Assembly: GCA_032622095.1 (NCBI GenBank)
Contig: CP136061.1
Coordinates: forward strand, 85,472,324 to 85,536,323
Length of the DNA stretch: 64,000 nucleotides
Direction: 5' to 3'
From: Siphonodentalium dalli
Taxonomy: Eukaryota > Mollusca > Scaphopoda > Gadilida > Siphonodentaliidae
Shown piece after piece: positions 1 to 10,632 of the stretch (the first letter of the stretch is position 1; every line of letters starts with the position of its first letter). Made by a program: the position numbers and the translations under genes. The notes under the pieces were generated by a model. It saw only the letters and a program-made list of their open reading frames with translations, was not told the origin of the DNA and searched no databases.

Positions 1-293
1 CTCATATATAAGAGAATGCATTGGCTTAACACATATTAAAAATGATAAAATTGTCAAAGAATGTAGAAAAATATTATAAAAATTGTTAACAAAATGTAAG
101 AAAAAATTATAAAATTGTTAAAGAATGTAAGAAAAAATGGTAAAAAGTGTTAAAAAAAGATTTTTTTTAGGCCAATGCATTCTCTTATATATGCGAGGCG
201 ACCTATGGTCGACTCGCATATATAAGAGAATGCATTGGCACAGGGCATAACTGTAACCATCACAATGTGGTCAATGAACCGGTTCCAATGATA
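1..293 (+). mobile_element. P1 MITE, left part, split by the Academ-like element
   Basis: This contains the P1 interior: two hairpin modules with gcattctcttatatatgcga arms around a (t)gtaagaaaaaa(t)-rich spacer, then the cataactgtaaccatcacaa stretch. The P1 left terminus lies before the window. The copy resumes at 4835. Confidence 0.85.
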
Positions 294-690
294 TAGTCCA
301 GGCGATTAGGTTAAAAAAATATCAGAATTGCACTTTTTTTGATAAAAGCATGAAATTTGGTACATAGGTACTTGACACTCAACTGATCATTTTAAGATTG
401 GGAGACAACCTTCTAAGCCCCCCCCTTAGCAACGGTTGCTATGCATCTGTTTCGGCCCTAGCAACAGCCAGATATAATGGGAAATATATATTCCCGGGCT
501 ATAAAACAGGGTTATGAAGGTTCTTGTATGTTTAATTAATTAGAATGAAGCAATTTGAACAAATATTTTGTGTCTAAAGAATGTTTGACAATAATTAGAT
601 ATCAAAATCACCATAGCAACGGGGTGATAGGGTTACAAAAATAATTAAAATCCTTACTTCATAGTGTACATGGGAGCTAACTTATCTTAA
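294..690 (+). repeat. Left terminal inverted repeat of Academ-like element
   Basis: This begins TAGTCCAGGCGATTA and contains a conserved stretch with tagcaacggttgctatgcat near 427-447. It matches the reverse complement of 4440-4834 with scattered substitutions and small indels. The best-conserved part is the outer ~190 bp. Confidence 0.85.
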
Positions 691-1601
691 ACCCACAATG
701 TTACCGTGTGTCACAATGTTTGCCTTATTGGATAAGAACAAGATTTCTATGGTTATAATTCTTGTTACCACCACATGTCTATTTAACAACAGCGAAGTAA
801 ATGACACATAAAGAGCGTTTAGTGATTATTTCCCAGAATAAGAATCTTCTATTTCTGTGAATCGAGGTAACAATATTATATAACGTAAGTTCTATATTCG
901 AGCTGCGTGCATAAAATTCATCAGTCTCTATCTCAAATCGATGTATAGTGTACTACTATATACACTGTGCAGAACAGAAGAAATTTATATACTCATATAG
1001 AGCATTTCATGGTCATATAGATATAATTTTTATTCAAACTATGAGGATTCAAGTATATTTCTTCCATTCTAATGGTATATATGCTATATGAAATATATAT
1101 GCTATATGAAATGTTTACTGAAAATGTTCAGTGTTCCATTTTTATCACTTTAATAGCAATATTGCAAGAATTAGGTTCCTTGATCACACAGATGAACTGA
1201 ACAAATGAGAGCCATATCAAACATAAGTTACTACTTATCCAGACTTATCGAGTAGATTAATATGTTCATTGTAAACAAAATGTGATAACCACATACATGT
1301 AAAATGAATGTTTGATCAAACTATTTCATTAAAGCGACGCCTTTTTTTTTGTGGGGGGGGGGGGGGGCAGGTCAATGAGTGACTTAGTCGCTAATTACAT
1401 AAATCGATGCATCAATTATTGGATGTTTCTTCAAAGTATGGTTCTTAAGATCAAGATTCAATTTATTGGGTTATAGGACAGCATTAGGCTATTTAAACAT
1501 GCAAATCTCATGTTATGTATTTCAGTTTTATGGTTAGTTTCCAAAACTTTAAGTTAACCACACACTACAAGTAGATAATGTCGCCTTAATTAGTTGTTGA
1601 A

Positions 1602-3290
1602 TCAGATGTTGTGACAATTTCCTCTGCATGTGCATAAATCAGTGCACTTCACATTGGCCTTCGAACATTTACAGTCTCCGCAAAATTTACGACATCGGCA
1701 CTGTATGAGTTCATTACACGCCTCGCTTGCTTGTGGTTCATCTGTCCAGTTTGGCTGCCATCTCTCTGGGCACTTCCATCCCCATGCACCTGGAGATGGT
1801 ATTATTTGCACCGCTGTTGTTGCGTTACCCCAATAATACCCTGCCACTAATGCAGTTCGCAAAATATGTTGCTTTAACGAGGCTTGAGTTGGTGGTAAGC
1901 AGGTCATCTGACGCCCTTTCCTTGTGAATAGGTATTTCCGCTCTTCATTAACAGAAATAATGCTACTGTTCTTGTCATACATTTTGACAACAAAGTTTTC
2001 AATTATATTCATTGTCTCTTCTGGGACATCAGTTGGAGAGTTTGCCAGCGACAAGAATGCTGGAGTTATTTTATCGAAGCTGTCCCAGGTCTTCCATGCG
2101 GTCTTCTTACCGATGTGAGCAAAATGAGACACCGTGTCACATCCCGTGAAGGCATGGAATACGGGGAGGGCAGATGATCTTGTTGGACCTAGGCTGTCGA
2201 TGATAGAATTAACTGAAATATACCTGAAGTCCTTGCCTGTTCCAAACGCAATCCATATTTCTACATTTCCAATTGACTGTGCCACTGAAACACATAGGAT
2301 GACAACATCGGTATCGACTGTTCGGACCATGCATTTTGTATAGCCACGTGAAGCTGCGTCCTTTATGTGCAGCATCATTCGTGTGTCTGCTTCTTCGTGA
2401 TTACATGGAGCAAGACATCCTGGATCTCGTATTGGATTGCACATAATTCCATCTTCGTGTGTCACAACAAGTTCACAGTCAGTAATGTTAGACACTAAAA
2501 GATTGGCGAGTAGTCGAAACAACTGATCTTTGTTGCTGGTGGATTGTAAGAAATCGGCCCACTTGTTTGGGAGTTTACCTGGAGCGCTCACTTTGATCAT
2601 GGAGTTTTGCTTGCTGCAACGTGATTTGCGAGTTTGTGTCTTCAAGCTGTTCTCAAAATATCGATCCCAAACTATATCTACTCTGCAGGTGAACCCATAT
2701 TGTAATTTCACATATGGTAGGATTACTTTCAAGGCATAATCCGTGAATGTTGCACAGTCAGATGTTGGTCGCAAAATGTTAACAAGTACTGCACCGTCAA
2801 TGACAACTATATCTGTTTTAGGTCTGCCATAGTCACGGGCTTCACTCATCTGTTCCAAGCAAGTGACAAGATCTGATTTCTTGCCAAGTCGTAGACCACC
2901 ATCAACTGATATAGAGGGAGGACATTGTTGATTCTCACGACTGAAAAATGTGTCAAGATCTCCTTCCCTTGTTTGACATGCAATATATAATTTGGCAAAC
3001 AGCGAACACTCACTCTTAAGTAATGAAATTGTGGTTTCCTTCTTTGTGAGTACTTTAACTTCTTTTGGAATAAATATAGTGACAGAGTTTCTTTTAATGG
3101 GACTTGATAGAGGAACTTTACATGTCTGAATCCTATTCTTCATGAAGTCTAGATACTGTTCCCTGCCTGTATCCGGCAAGCTAAGCAAACAGTCAACACT
3201 ACTTTGTGGCATAATATTTCTTGAATGTAGCCGAATTAGGTCCTTGCTTTCTTCTGCAAATGGATTACCAAACGATTCAATGGTGCTCAT
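1602..3290 (-). CDS. XPG/FEN-like nuclease with C-terminal CXC cluster (transposase candidate)
   Basis: 562 codons from the ATG at 3290. The frame also continues upstream (Lys-Ser-Leu before Met), which suggests it was once joined to the preceding frame. Acidic blocks occur in the order expected for an XPG/FEN/PIN-type nuclease: VVIDGA (~165), VDIVWDRY (~205), NHEEADTRM (~298), VRTVDTDVVIL (~325) and FHAFTGCDT (~380). The GCD block resembles the FEN1 GCDY motif. The last ~40 residues form a cysteine cluster (CRCRKFCGDCKCS, then CTDLCTC) like a tesmin/TSO1 CXC zinc domain, plausibly for DNA binding. The family is common in cnidarian, molluscan and fish genomes. The nuclease fold is inferred from motif order, not demonstrated. 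Confidence 0.75.
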   Translation of the reverse strand: MSTIESFGNPFAEESKDLIRLHSRNIMPQSSVDCLLSLPDTGREQYLDFMKNRIQTCKVPLSSPIKRNSVTIFIPKEVKVLTKKETTISLLKSECSLFAKLYIACQTREGDLDTFFSRENQQCPPSISVDGGLRLGKKSDLVTCLEQMSEARDYGRPKTDIVVIDGAVLVNILRPTSDCATFTDYALKVILPYVKLQYGFTCRVDIVWDRYFENSLKTQTRKSRCSKQNSMIKVSAPGKLPNKWADFLQSTSNKDQLFRLLANLLVSNITDCELVVTHEDGIMCNPIRDPGCLAPCNHEEADTRMMLHIKDAASRGYTKCMVRTVDTDVVILCVSVAQSIGNVEIWIAFGTGKDFRYISVNSIIDSLGPTRSSALPVFHAFTGCDTVSHFAHIGKKTAWKTWDSFDKITPAFLSLANSPTDVPEETMNIIENFVVKMYDKNSSIISVNEERKYLFTRKGRQMTCLPPTQASLKQHILRTALVAGYYWGNATTAVQIIPSPGAWGWKCPERWQPNWTDEPQASEACNELIQCRCRKFCGDCKCSKANVKCTDLCTCRGNCHNI

Positions 3291-4342
3291 CAAACTTTTG
3301 ATGCGAAAGACCTTTGGTGGGAACTTGCATGCTCATGATGATGACCGACAGATGTCTGATTCGTTTGACTGGTCAATGTACATTCAAACTCTGAGATGCA
3401 CCTCACAATTTCTGGACTGCACATCGCCCACTTATTTAGAGCATCAATGTCGTTGGTCAATCCTATTATGCCGCTATCTCCTTTCATCGTTCGGTTGTTT
3501 TGTTCATGAGCTTGGTCTATTGCCATTGATGAAAATATGTTGCTTGATTTTGTAACTGTAAATTTGCCTGATCGAAATTCTGCAGCAACTTTAGGATGAG
3601 TGATATCTAGATTTCTCATATCTCGGATGTGTACTGGCATCCATCTGGCATAATTGGTATGGTTGAGGGCAAAAAACCACTTACTAAGTTCTTGTATGCT
3701 CTCTGTATACATCTTGAAGTCAGATGTTCGCAAGGAACGAACAAAGCAAAACACAAGGAGCTGTAAATCTAAGGTGATTTTCCAGAAACGGAATTGTGGA
3801 TTTGTAGCTGCTTTGTTAGAAGACCATTCATCCAATGTTAATTCATCATCTTCTGTGTTGTCAGCCAAGTAATCCCTGTATGCTCTCTTCATCAACAAGT
3901 AAAGTGTGCAAGCTGTCATGTGATGGGCATTAGCGGTTCTTTTTATGTGGGAAGCAGACAGAAATGATTCGGCAATTCCAGATGATGCGATTGATGCATG
4001 TGTTAATGATTCAACCCAGCCGCTCCCAATCAACCAATGTCCCAATAGTTTGTACGCTGTTAGTTCAGTATGGAGCCCTCCTAGCAAAATGACACATCTG
4101 TCTTTGCCCAAATCCTCACTGAACTCCCATTGGATTTCCTTCATTTTAGCATATAAGGGTTGGTCAACACTTATAACAGCACATTGATCTGGGTTGATGT
4201 GGGCCATTGTCTCTATTATGACTTTTAGGCAATGCTTCAACATCGAAACAGAAGATGCTGCTTGAATAAATGGTGGCATCATTGTATTGATAGATGAGAC
4301 AGGCTTCATAGTTCTGTTGACGATGACGGCCATTTTGGACAT
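3290..4342 (-). CDS. Transposon protein, N-terminal part (350 aa)
   Basis: An open frame of 350 codons from ATG at 4342 to TGA at 3292-3290. Recognisable blocks are a DQPLYAK stretch (~residue 60), a GGLHTEL stretch followed by GHWLIGSG (~90-110), and WMPVHIRDM followed by AIDQAHEQNN (~235-285). In many invertebrate and fish genomes I recall these blocks in one long uncharacterised protein, directly upstream of the nuclease-like part that lies here in the next frame. The 350 residues begin inside the family homology, so the true N-terminus is either missing or in an unrecognised upstream exon. The end overlaps the next frame by one base (TGATG). No catalytic motif is assigned to this part. 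Confidence 0.7.
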   Translation of the reverse strand: MSKMAVIVNRTMKPVSSINTMMPPFIQAASSVSMLKHCLKVIIETMAHINPDQCAVISVDQPLYAKMKEIQWEFSEDLGKDRCVILLGGLHTELTAYKLLGHWLIGSGWVESLTHASIASSGIAESFLSASHIKRTANAHHMTACTLYLLMKRAYRDYLADNTEDDELTLDEWSSNKAATNPQFRFWKITLDLQLLVFCFVRSLRTSDFKMYTESIQELSKWFFALNHTNYARWMPVHIRDMRNLDITHPKVAAEFRSGKFTVTKSSNIFSSMAIDQAHEQNNRTMKGDSGIIGLTNDIDALNKWAMCSPEIVRCISEFECTLTSQTNQTSVGHHHEHASSHQRSFASKV

Positions 4343-4439
4343 ATTTGAAACATGGTTTCACTTTAATTTCTGACAACAAAGGGTATTATGTGACATTAAG
4401 TAATACAAGGCTAGGTGATTTTATTTATTAAATTATTTA

Positions 4440-4834
4440 TACCAAGTTAGGCCCCATTTGGACTATCAAGTTCGGATTTTAATTATTTTTACAACATTTT
4501 CCTCTGGTTACTATGGGCATTTTTCAATAAAACTAGTGTATAACATTCTTTAGTCATAAATTATTGGTTCAAATTTCTTAATTGCAATTAACTAAACACA
4601 TAAGAAACCTCCATGAACCTGTTTGATCCTGTTTCATAGCCCAGAATTATATATTTCCCATTACTACTATCCGTTGCTAGGGCGAAAACAGATGCATAGC
4701 AACCGTTGCTAAGGGGGAGACTTAGAAGGTTGTCTCCCAATCTTAAAATGATCAGCAAGGTGTCAGGTACCTATGTACCAAATTTCATGCTTTTATCCAA
4801 AAAAGTGCAATTTTGGACTTAATCGCCTGGACTA
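4440..4834 (-). repeat. Right terminal inverted repeat of Academ-like element
   Basis: This ends TAATCGCCTGGACTA and mirrors the left terminus. Similarity can be followed inward to the aaaaataattaaaatcc block near 4475-4490. It is the upstream flank of the minus-strand reading frames and so should hold any promoter of the element. Confidence 0.85.
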
Positions 4835-4926
4835 ATATCCATATTTGTATGGTTCTATTGAGACAGACCGAAGATATTTTAGGCTGTTAAAGCTTTATTT
4901 GGGCGTTTTGTTGGGTAAAGGGTTAA
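4835..4926 (+). mobile_element. P1 MITE, right end after the insertion
   Basis: This continues tccatatttgtatggttcta through gttgggtaaagggTTAA at 4926. Together with 1-293 it reconstitutes the right two thirds of a P1 element. Confidence 0.85.
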
Positions 4927-5206
4927 CTCTTCCATGAGGTTCATTACGGGAGCGATACTGGTGCAACATTATAGATCCTGTGCCAGTGCATTTTCTTATA
5001 TATGCGAGTCTCCCATGGGGGGGGGGGTCATATATGTATAAGAGAATGCACAAGTTTATAAGGTCAACATAAATATTGTTAGGTCAATGTATACTCTTAT
5101 ATATATAAGAGAATGCATTGACAGTTTTGCACAGGATTTTTCTCAAATTTCAGCAAGCTCCAGTCATGAAGCCTTGATGAAGGGTAACCATAAATGTAAT
5201 GAATTA
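4923..5206. mobile_element. P2 MITE, degenerate copy
   Basis: This starts at the TTAA shared with P1 and runs ttaactcttccatgagg ... gatcctgtgccagtgcattt, then agctccagtcatga near 5150-5170. Two hairpin modules lie inside. Family P2 has the terminal pattern TTAA-CCCTTTCATGA. Confidence 0.6.
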
Positions 5207-6019
5207 AAAGAGTTATTAATTGCAGTGCAATGTTCAAACCATCGTATTCGCTGATCACAACATTGCTTTAATATATTATGTCAATTCCCTAAGATTGCAC
5301 TATACTAAATTTTCGTAACAAATCTTAATTTGTTTTTGGTAGAAACAGTATATGAACTAGTACATGTACAGTCAACCGCAATCAAGTGATATTGATCACC
5401 GCAAATGCTAGCGGTTGACATGCGGTTACCGGTAATCACTAGTAATCTTACCACAGTAGTATTTTAAAACTCCAATAACCAAGTAAATTACGGCCGCATT
5501 ATTTTTTTGCGAATGCAATAACGGCGAATTCAATTACTTTACTGTTCATTTCTTTTAGAAGTGACTTTTGCTGCAAATAATCTTGCTGTTTTCATTGCAT
5601 GCTACTACTTCCTGCTCTATAATTTGATTATGTACCTTTCAATATGGCTGATACTGTACATGTACATGTAATATAAATAATGAAAAGAAGGCAAAAGAAT
5701 TTTTTTTTACAATTCAGTGAAAATAAGTTGCAGAAAAAACATTGTAGATGCAGCTGTGTCATTCAAATAATTATCAGTGGATATTTTCGACCAATCAGCG
5801 ACTGAGCCGGCCAATAGCTGCATTGAAAATTCTGCTGCCATCTTTCTTCACCCTAATTTTGATATCCATACAATAAAATTACATACATTCAGTGTTAAAT
5901 TGGATATATTCAAACAACTTTTTTGTTGTCAAATCATAATATACATGTACTGAGATTTATATTTCCGCCATGGCAGACGTTATAAATTTATCCGTGATTA
6001 TAACAATGTTTTTCATTTA
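5207..6019. other. Intergenic, no gene recognised
   Basis: A+T-rich sequence with no supported reading frame, no recognised transposon ends, and scattered acatgtaca words. Nothing else can be supported. Confidence 0.5.
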
Positions 6020-6027
6020 ATAGCATG

Positions 6028-7071
6028 CAGGGGCGGCGGAGCCGGGGGGCACAGGGGGCACGTGCCCCCCCACTTTTTTCCCCAATTATCAGCAATTATG
6101 GGTACATAATCTTCCAATACTAAATACATTGGAGAAAATATTTTTTTATTCCCAAGAAAACATTCCATTAGTAGACAAATGTGTTTAATCTTATCAGTTA
6201 TGCCACTATGGCTAGCAAGATACTAGTAGATAGTTAATCCCTTGGTCAGTATTGACACTGTGTCTGAGTAATTGCCCTCTGGGAATTTAACTACAGACTT
6301 TGAGTTCTTTGTAGAGCTCAGGTCTTCTGGGGGGGGGGCACCATCATAGCCATGTCTTGGATGCAGCAACTGGTCTAATTAAAATCACATTCATCATACC
6401 AATCAAAGGTTTCAATTTGAGTGTCTTCAATAAAAGTGCAAACCTGGGGCTTGGCAGGTACATGTATACAATTCCATGCCAAGGTGGTCAAACTCCTGAT
6501 ATGAGATCACTTGCTATATACAATATCAGTTGATGCTGAGTATTCATTGGAATAACTTGACTATGATTTTTATCAACTCAGCTAATTCGTTGTTACCGAG
6601 AAATAAGAATAGTTAGAATAATTATTTTCTACATGAAGTTTACTGCGTACATGCAAGTGTTTGTGTACATATATATTATAGTGTTATTTAATATTCAAAG
6701 TTACTTGTGATTCTTGTTTCTTCGATATCAACGGTTGTCGTATGTGGAGTGAATTGGATTATACAGTATAGTGTATACTAATTTCATCATAACATTTATG
6801 ACAAAGGATGCAGGTTTTGGAAGTTGTATCAACGTCATAGGTCATCTTTCACACATTGGCTGCAACAATAAGTTAATATAGCAGAGAAGCATCATTTAAA
6901 CTCTTTCTTATTTTCTACCTCCATAATGGTACATGCTGTAGCCACGAGTAACATCATACTAAACAATCTTTGCGCTGGCGCATATTGGAACAGTTTTCAA
7001 TTCATTCATGTAGTATTTTTTTTTTAAATGGTGCCCCCCCCCCCACTTTTTTGTAGCTTCCGCCGCCCCTG
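6028..7071. mobile_element. hAT-type non-autonomous element, 1044 bp
   Basis: The termini are CAGGGGCGGCGGA at 6028 and TCCGCCGCCCCTG at 7071. They are flanked by an exact 8-bp duplication, ATAGCATG (6020-6027 and 7072-7079). The 8-bp duplication and CAGGG-type ends are classic for hAT. No transposase frame is present inside. Confidence 0.9.
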
Positions 7072-7269
7072 ATAGCATGACACTTGTCATAATTTTTACA
7101 TTTATTAAATGCAAAAACGAATATGTTTCGATTTTATTTTTAATTCGTCCATTCATTCATTCAATGAAACTTCCACGTTGTTCGGATCTAAAAATGAATG
7201 TGTGTTCTCTGGTTTAGATATATTAAAAGATATATTAAAAGAGTTCAGGAATCTGTCTGTCTGTTCTGT

Positions 7270-7370
7270 TTGCTATTTTTCTTCCAGAACCCTTGACCTA
7301 TTTCAACCAAATTTGGTGTGGTGACTCGGGGTACCCTGCCAGATGTTATAATGGCCTTATTTTTCAAATT
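7270..7370 (+). repeat. Dispersed repeat with caaccaaatttggtgtggt core
   Basis: The stretch with ttcaaccaaatttggtgtgg, then the gactcgg..taccctg..agatgtt pattern, recurs at 13320-13400 and 19115-19200. It is a moderately old interspersed repeat whose ends are not resolved. Confidence 0.6.
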
Positions 7371-7454
7371 AAATTATAAAAAAAAACATTTGAGCAAGAA
7401 GTTTCAATCTAAAGATGTAAAAAGTAAATTTAAAAACTAAATTAATTAAATTTT

Positions 7455-8054
7455 TTAAAGGGGTACTGTACCCAAGATGTTGTTGTTGGTTTCTATAATC
7501 CCCGAGTCGGAGAATAAGGTAACAACTTTTCCATTTTTTGAAAGTCTGTTGAGTACGAAGTATTGTTACGGATGGCAAATTTACCGGAATGCAAAAATAC
7601 AAATTGTCGTTGTCGAGTAATTTTTGTACAGTTTTCAACCAAATGAATCAAATAAACATTATATTATATGCTTAGTAGTCCCATATACTCATTTAAGTTA
7701 GTGTATGGTCACTAGTCAATGAGTGGCTTGGGTTTTCTCCCCGTATAAGCATAATGTTTCAAACGATCGTGTGTGCAATTGTTTTATTAATCCAGTATCC
7801 CTCAATTATAATTTGATTACGTTTTGTACACGGAAATTCCAATTTTAAGAGACGCCATTTTATGGCTGGAGCCATAAAATCAATTTATATTAAATTATTA
7901 ACTTTTAAATTATTAAATTTTAAGATAGCCTATTAACCTGAGCGTTTACAGAATACATCTTCGACTCAAATTACTTATATTTCTATATAGTATCGATAAT
8001 AGATCGTTGTTATCACCGGGAATTTATTGAAAATGGCGTACAGTACCCCTTTAA
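7455..8054. mobile_element. TTAA-flanked MITE, 600 bp
   Basis: The termini are TTAA-AGGGGTACTGTAC at 7455 and GTACAGTACCCCT-TTAA at 8051-8054. The TTAA duplication is typical of piggyBac or Kolobok elements. No coding capacity. Confidence 0.8.
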
Positions 8055-8059
8055 ATTAA

Positions 8060-9091
8060 ATTAAAAAAATATATAAATATTAAATAATTTTTTTTCAAAT
8101 CAGATCAGAGTTCAATCTAAAAAATAAAAATTGAATTTAAATATAAATTAAAAAAAAATAAAACTGTTTAAAAGATCAAAATTTGCACGAATCATATACA
8201 TGGTCATGATGTCATGAGTCTGTTTCAGCTTGTTAATGGCGAGTGCTGATGTGTTCACTTCGGAAGTCGATCTCGGGTATTAACACTAACAGCCAATATT
8301 TATGTGGATAATGTTCTTTTTACCAGTGGGCGTTAGTATAATGCTGTGGGTGTGGCATCTTCATGTATGGAAAGCTCCATAATGCCTAATGGCATTGTAT
8401 AACAAAAACAAGAAATTTACCTTCAAAATTTCACTGCAAATTCAGTGCAAAATTTCTTGGTAACTGATTCACTGTACATATATTAAAACATGCGCTCGGA
8501 GTCAGACTAAATTTTCAAATAATTATCATATCTTCTATTCTTTGACTAAAATAATTACTAGTACCCATTCAGCAAATAAAAGTGACAAGGTTTTTTTAGC
8601 CTTATTTCTGTTTTACTGAAGAAAAAGTTGTAGAAGGACTCGAGGAGTTCTTATTTTATCTTTTTAAATTGTTATTGCCCCACAACACAACTTTCACATG
8701 GCCAATGCCAATGTTTACATGTTTCGCTCCGTGCAAACTTTGTCCTCCGATTATCGGTATCCAATTTAATAATAATACGCAGCGTGAAACTCTCTCAGTT
8801 AGTCGAATATGCATTGTGTCCTACCTGCGTAGATAAGAACATTGCTTATTGTAGTCAGAATGTGTCCAGATATCTCAGTTCTTGTCATACCATAAAACAC
8901 GAAAAACACGAAACAGTGAGCTTGGACATGGAAAATGTTGAAGTCACGTGGTCAGATTAAAGGGAAATTCCTTGTGACGTCGTCGGAAAAATAAATCGTC
9001 ATTTCCGGGTTTTCTCTCGTCCATGCCTGTGAAATATTTTTTTTGGGAGTCAAGTCGAAAATTATCACGTTAGCCGCCAAAAGCTGACAAA
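8060..9091 (+). promoter_or_regulatory. Upstream region of LTV1; candidate promoter elements near 8944-9012
   Basis: No gene is visible here. Close to the LTV1 start there is an E-box (CACGTG, 8946-8951), a CRE-like TGACGTCG (8974-8981) and an ETS-like TTCCGGG (9003-9009), followed by a pyrimidine run (ttttctctcgtcc) that could mark a TOP-like start site. These are word matches only. No TATA box was identified. Confidence 0.35.
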
Positions 9092-10414
9092 ATGCCGTCT
9101 CGAAAGAAAAAGTTCATCAACAAGAAGGAGTCTGTGACTTTCCATTTAGTCAACAGAAGTCAAAAGGATCCCCTGATTGCCGACGAAAGCGTTTCGAAAG
9201 GAGTTTTAGTAGAACGCGACGAAAAAAGGAAACAGCAGGAGGAACTAATGAAATATGGCGTTTACTTTGACGATGGCTACGATTATATGAAACATCTCAG
9301 GGACACTGACGAGATCAATAATTGTGAAATGGACTTCGAATCACAGGAAAGTTCGCAATCACACAATAAATCTGACAACATAACAAAAATTCAACTCCCA
9401 TCATCTGTTTTCGCTTCAAATGTTGAGACAAATGTTGGAATGTTGAATAAAGCTGCTCCTATATCTGGCCCCAAACTAGACTGGGATCCAGATATTGTTG
9501 CTGGGCTCGATGACGATTTCAACTTCAATGACCCAGATAATGAACTCGAGGATGACTTTATCACAATTGCGAATATAAACCCTGAACCAATCGGTGTTGA
9601 TGCATCTAAAGATGATGTTTATAATTCTGATGACAATTTTGCATCTGACGAAGCAATGAGTTCAGATGAGGATGGAGTTGCAAATGATTTTGACTTTGAC
9701 CCTTTCTCCAATGAGGAAACCAAAACAAGATTTACCAATTATTCTGTATCCTCATCAGTTATTCGCAGATCAGAAGGACTAGAACTATTAGATAATAGAT
9801 TTGAAAAACTGTTTGAACAATATGATGACACAGAAATTGGTGCACTTGATCAGGAAGATATCGATGGAAACATTAGGCAAGGCAGCAAAATTCTTAACAG
9901 TATACTTGAAGAGTTTGAGGAAACTCAAAAACAAGTAACTTTGAAAGATGTTGTTGAGAAAGGAGAATGTCCGTCTGATTTAGAAAGTGAAAAGAGTGAC
10001 ACAGATCTAATAGTTCATATGGTTGATGACAAAAATGACAGAATGGACTGTGAATCCATTCTCAGTACATACTCAACAATATATAACCATCCAAAAACAA
10101 TAAGCGAACCAAAGAAAATAAAGATTTCTAAGTTCGGAGTCCCAGCTGATACACTGTCACAACCAGGACTGACCATGAAACAGATTGAAAAAGAAATGAG
10201 ACAGTCTCATATCCAGGATAAAGTCAGCACTTATCGTCCCGAAGGAGAGACGTCTGAAGAAAAAAGAGAAAGGAAACAAGCTATAAAGGAAGAAAGGAAG
10301 GATAGGAGAGTGGAAAAGAAGGCAAACAAAGGTCTTTTCAATGATGAGAGAATCAAGCAGCAAAGGGAAATCCTGAACGAAAAGAAAAATTTGAACGGAA
10401 TAAAAATTTCTTGA
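9092..10414 (+). CDS. LTV1: LTV1, 40S ribosome biogenesis factor (440 aa, single exon)
   Basis: LTV1 binds the head of the pre-40S subunit, helps assemble the uS3 region and assists nuclear export; casein kinase 1 phosphorylation releases it (known for the family). The frame opens MPSRKKKFINKKE, then VTFHLVNRSQKDPL and the KYGVYFDDGYDYMKHL block. Next come LPSSVFAS, NKAAPISGPKLDWDPDIVA, the acidic DDDFNFNDPDNELEDDF region, FTNYSVSSSVIRR, FEKLFEQYDDTEIGALD, the CESILSTYS block, and a basic C-terminus rich in KEERKDRRVEKKANK. Length (440 aa) is close to human LTV1 (475). The start is the first ATG, in context gacaaaATGcc. The whole protein is in one uninterrupted exon. Its last third is duplicated downstream at 14456. 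Confidence 0.96.
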   Translation: MPSRKKKFINKKESVTFHLVNRSQKDPLIADESVSKGVLVERDEKRKQQEELMKYGVYFDDGYDYMKHLRDTDEINNCEMDFESQESSQSHNKSDNITKIQLPSSVFASNVETNVGMLNKAAPISGPKLDWDPDIVAGLDDDFNFNDPDNELEDDFITIANINPEPIGVDASKDDVYNSDDNFASDEAMSSDEDGVANDFDFDPFSNEETKTRFTNYSVSSSVIRRSEGLELLDNRFEKLFEQYDDTEIGALDQEDIDGNIRQGSKILNSILEEFEETQKQVTLKDVVEKGECPSDLESEKSDTDLIVHMVDDKNDRMDCESILSTYSTIYNHPKTISEPKKIKISKFGVPADTLSQPGLTMKQIEKEMRQSHIQDKVSTYRPEGETSEEKRERKQAIKEERKDRRVEKKANKGLFNDERIKQQREILNEKKNLNGIKIS

Positions 10415-10632
10415 ATTTTTATATAAAAAATTGTCTTCTTAAGGTCCAAAAAAAAATGGTGTGGTTCGGGTTACATACAAGAAAAAACAGGTTATTCAGA
10501 CCTGAAATCTCAAGGCGGGCTGGCAAGCTGCCCGCCAATAATTTTCCTAGGCGGGCTTTTTGTTTTAAAATGAATAAGCAGTACGTTTATTTGGGTCACA
10601 AGAGTAGTGCATATGCAGTATAGTACATTATA

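Larger units (their letters stand above)
294..4834 (-). mobile_element. Academ-like DNA transposon with long TIRs, nuclease/CXC protein
   Basis: The ends are TAGTCCAGGCG at 294 and its complement at 4834. The two ends stay recognisably inverted for about 400 bp (294-690 against 4440-4834, imperfect). The element sits inside a P1 MITE. Intact P1 copies at about 41040 and 56400 read ccaatgatatccatattt, whereas here ccaatg-ATA precedes the element and ATA-tccatattt follows it, so the target duplication is the 3-bp ATA. Two minus-strand reading frames fill the interior (4342-3290 and 3290-1602). A 3-bp duplication plus an XPG-like nuclease best fits what I recall of the Academ superfamily; this assignment is from memory. 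The frame break and the lack of an obvious N-terminal region suggest this copy is not intact. Confidence 0.85.

Noticed and set aside
1341-1371. T/G homopolymer run as a possible G-quadruplex regulator
   Set aside because: Homopolymer length is unreliable in sequence data, and there is no nearby gene feature to link it to.
1630-4187. Plus-strand frames overlapping the transposon proteins
   Set aside because: Shadows of the minus-strand frames, with no recognisable content.
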